DNA from: Bugula neritina
Lineage: Eukaryota > Bryozoa > Gymnolaemata > Cheilostomatida > Bugulidae
DNA: 20,504 nt
Assembly: GCA_964035545.1 (NCBI GenBank)
Contig: CAXIUT010000305.1
Location: 1-20,504 of the forward strand
Reading direction: 5' to 3'
Shown here: piece by piece, positions 18,565 through 20,504 of the stretch
Numbering within the stretch: the stretch's first letter is position 1
How the letters are laid out: each line of letters begins with the position of its first letter
The notes under the pieces: generated by a model
Databases searched by the model: none
Seen by the model: only the letters and a program-made list of their open reading frames with translations
Told to the model about the DNA's origin: nothing
Translations under genes and position numbers: made by a program

Positions 18565-18636
18565 GGGCGATTGGTCTAGTGGTATGATTCCTGCTTTGGG
18601 TGCAGGAGGTCCCGGGTTCAATTCCCGGATCGCCCC
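18565..18636 (+). tRNA. tRNA-Pro (anticodon UGG)
   Basis: 72-nt cloverleaf with no intron. Acceptor stem GGGCGAT pairs with ATCGCCC; discriminator base C. D arm GTCTAGTGGTATGAT carries the A box. Anticodon stem CCTGC/GCAGG holds loop TTTGGGT, giving anticodon TGG, which reads CCA and probably the other CCN codons. T arm CCCGG-TTCAATT-CCCGG carries the B box GGTTCAATTCC. CCA is not encoded, as usual in eukaryotes. Confidence 0.98.
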
Positions 18637-18641
18637 TTTTT
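18637..18641 (+). terminator. RNA polymerase III terminator (T5)
   Basis: Five T residues directly after the discriminator base of tRNA-Pro, the normal Pol III stop signal. Confidence 0.85.
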
Positions 18642-18776
18642 ATTCACTATTACAACTTCTCTTAACTTCATTCCTTTCCTCTACCCTCTTGACCTCTATT
18701 AGACATTTTTGATTTACATCATTCTTTTATTTAGCCTGATTCTTTTAGATAAAGTTATCATTTATATGATTATTAA
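18642..18776 (+). promoter_or_regulatory. promoter region of cactin gene
   Basis: 135 bp between the tRNA terminator and the cactin ATG; AT-rich, TGA codons close the cactin frame just upstream of the start. No specific motif. Confidence 0.4.
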
Positions 18777-20129
18777 ATGAACTTATAAGAGAGGAGAAGC
18801 GAACACTCTCGATCGCGTTCGAGAGAGAAAGATAAAAGAAAAAGATCTTACGAATAAGATTCTGAACAAGAAGAGGACTTCCAAGCAAATCAATAAATCA
18901 TTCGTTCTCTTCTCAGGATTGAACAAAACCGATAACAACCCATTGATAAATTTGTTAAAGTTCTCTGGATTTACAAAGGAAAGCTCGCATATCATTCCAA
19001 CTCTCTTGAACTAATGAGTGAAACTAAAATTTACCTTAGAAAGCTATCTCCTCATCAGCTAGAGTAGATAAAATCAGGGAGCCATACATTCCAAAAAGCA
19101 TAAAAAAAGCTATCGAACTCATTTACTGGTTACTGGAATGCTCTTCATAATTTGAGTAAATCAGTTTTATCTGAGAAGCGAGGATAGAATGTTATAAATC
19201 CAGCTTTCGCCTCAAAAGTAGAATAGATAATTTAAAAGCCAGTATAAGAGTTACTGTAGATGAAGAAAAAGATTTAGTAAACATTGGTGGGAAGAGGAGG
19301 TAGTGGTTAAAACTTCTGGACTTGTGTAGTAAGTAAAATAGAATAAAAATTATCAGAAAATCAACTTAAAACCTTCTATTAAAAATTTAGATAAACCCGT
19401 CCTTAATAAAAAAACAAATAAGAAGATTCAGAAGGATAAATGTTTGAAGAACCTATCTCGCCTACCTTAGGACCAGCTTCTCTTGTTAATCACAAATTCA
19501 TCACCACATAAGAACAAGAATTAGCAGAAAGACAACTTTTAGGACAAAAAATATTCAAATAATAGTTTGAAAAATGTAGATAAAAACTATAAGAGACTCT
19601 ATCTCTCCCCAAAGACCATAACTTATTCAGTACAGCTATCATCAACGACTCCACTGTTGCTATCGATTATATCACTCAATAAATTATAGAGTTTTAGAAG
19701 TACAAAAGACTTGAGGAGGATGAAGAAGAGTTTGATGATTGGGTACCTTGTGATACTGAAGGCAGGTTCAGAGACAAAAAGCCACAATATATAAACAGAA
19801 GAAGGGTAACAATTGAGTGGAACAAATATAACACAATGCATTATGATGAAGAGAATCCTCCTCCGAAAGCAGTACAAGGCTACAAGTTCAATATTTTTTA
19901 TCCCTAACTGCTAGACAATCAAAAAACACCTCAATATCATTTATAGACAACAGAGAGTCCTGACTACTGCATTATAAAGTTTAAGGCAGGTCCTCCTTAC
20001 AAAGATATTGCTTTCAAAATTCAAAGAAGAGAATGGGATTTTACTTAAAAATCAGGATTTTAAAGTATATTTCATAAAGGAATTTTACAACTCTACTTCA
20101 ACTACAAAAAACCGAAGTTTAGAATATGA
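18777..20129 (+). CDS. CACTIN: cactin
   Basis: Intronless CDS of 450 codons, TGA 20,127-20,129. The C-terminal 110 residues are the cactin domain: RRRVTIEWNKYNTMHYDEEN, PPPKAVQGYKFNIFYPQLLD, IKFKAGPPYKDIAFKIQRRE and GILQLYFNYKKPKFRI align almost residue by residue with human cactin. Residues from about 55 (PIDKFVKVLW) to 130 (SFTGYWNALHNLS) match the cactin mid region (PIDLLAKYI ... FWRDM). The N-terminus is a short Arg/Ser-rich stretch (HSRSRSREKDKRKRSYEQD), typical of splicing proteins. Cactin is a nuclear spliceosome-associated factor in yeasts, plants and animals. At 450 residues it is shorter than animal forms (about 750), mostly through loss of acidic linkers. It is the last gene before the right telomere, about 280 bp away. 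Confidence 0.96.
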
Positions 20130-20408
20130 TTTTAAATTTATCTTCAATAAATCACCATCACAAAACATCGTATCAATTGCACATAAACATAGTATCAAGT
20201 GCACATAAACACTCATATGTGTACCTTAACTCATCTTTTTGAACATAAACTATATCATCTTTTGAACATAAACTATATCATCTTTTGAACATAGACTTTT
20301 TGGATTAAAATTAGTCCAAATATTGTCTTAAGAATATCTAGATAGTTATTGAATATCCTTTTTTATTGAATATAGATTGATTAGCTATTATTTAAATGAT
20401 ATAAAAAA
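20130..20408 (+). other. right subtelomeric spacer
   Basis: 279 bp, AT-rich, no gene. It contains a duplicated phrase 'tgcacataaaca' near 20,178 and 20,200 and the 23-bp repeat listed separately. Confidence 0.6.
20232..20296 (+). repeat. 23-bp subtelomeric tandem repeat
   Basis: Nearly three copies of 'catcttttgaacataaac' plus 'tatat' (units start at 20,232, 20,256 and 20,279; the first has one extra T). It lies about 110 bp inside the right telomere. Confidence 0.85.
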
Positions 20409-20504
20409 GGGGTTGGGGTTGGGGTTGGGGTTGGGGTTGGGGTTGGGGTTGGGGTTGGGGTTGGGGTTGGGGTTGGGGTTGGGGTTGGGGTTGGGGGGGT
20501 TGGG
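20409..20504 (+). repeat. right telomere, (GGGGTT)n
   Basis: About 15 GGGGTT units running off the window end, the orientation expected at a right chromosome end. The last units are irregular, with seven G at 20,493-20,499. Confidence 0.97.

Noticed and set aside
19623-19877. Minus-strand ORF of 84 codons
   Set aside because: Antisense shadow of the cactin gene, which has strong family matches on the plus strand.
458-20129. Reading the genes as pseudogenes because of many TAA and TAG codons
   Set aside because: The in-frame TAR codons fall where Gln fits, and all intact genes end only at TGA, so the code is reassigned.
1-20504. Assignment to Tetrahymena or Paramecium
   Set aside because: Introns near 20 nt are far shorter than in Tetrahymena, and telomeres are pure C4A2 rather than the mixed Paramecium type.

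Overview
This window is almost certainly a gene-dense macronuclear mini-chromosome of a ciliate. Three things show it. (1) Both ends are telomeric: CCCCAA repeats open the window (1-69) and GGGGTT repeats close it (20409-20504). (2) Every convincing gene reads only if TAA and TAG mean glutamine and TGA is the sole stop. (3) Introns are tiny, mostly 19-22 nt, usually GTA...TAG. The CCCCAA telomere together with TAR=Gln fits the oligohymenophorean ciliates. Introns this short do not fit Tetrahymena or Ichthyophthirius, and the pure G4T2 repeat does not fit Paramecium, so I do not name a genus.

Left block (1-11,173). After about 390 bp of AT-rich subtelomere come: a coiled-coil protein I do not recognise (458-2509, +); a 21-bp minisatellite carrying a GC-rich insert with direct repeats and a TTGA tail, probably a 5'-truncated retroelement; a kelch-repeat protein (3197-5632, +); a tubby-family protein (5707-6960, -); a SIZ/PIAS-type SUMO E3 ligase with PHD and SP-RING fingers (7126-8748, +); and a TPR-like protein (8895-11,020, +). 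An exact 93-bp GGGGTT run (11,081-11,173) then follows, in the orientation of a right-hand telomere. The left block therefore looks like a complete two-telomere chromosome in itself.

Right block (11,174-20,504). A septin with a C-terminal membrane anchor (minus strand) reads straight into the internal telomeric tract. It is followed by a Tousled-like kinase (-), a WDR24/Sea2-type GATOR2 subunit (+), a 53-bp tandem repeat in a convergent spacer, eRF1 (-), tRNA-Pro(UGG) (+), cactin (+), a short 23-bp repeat and the right telomere.

There is no operon-like pathway. These are housekeeping eukaryotic genes packed 70-280 bp apart. Two links stand out. The eRF1 on this chromosome has altered stop-decoding motifs that match the reassigned code used by all its neighbours. 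The internal telomere tract joins two blocks at a convergent gene pair and, as assembled, becomes part of the septin reading frame as Asn-Pro repeats. No CRISPR, plasmid or viral genes were seen. All identifications come from reading motifs by eye; no database search was run.
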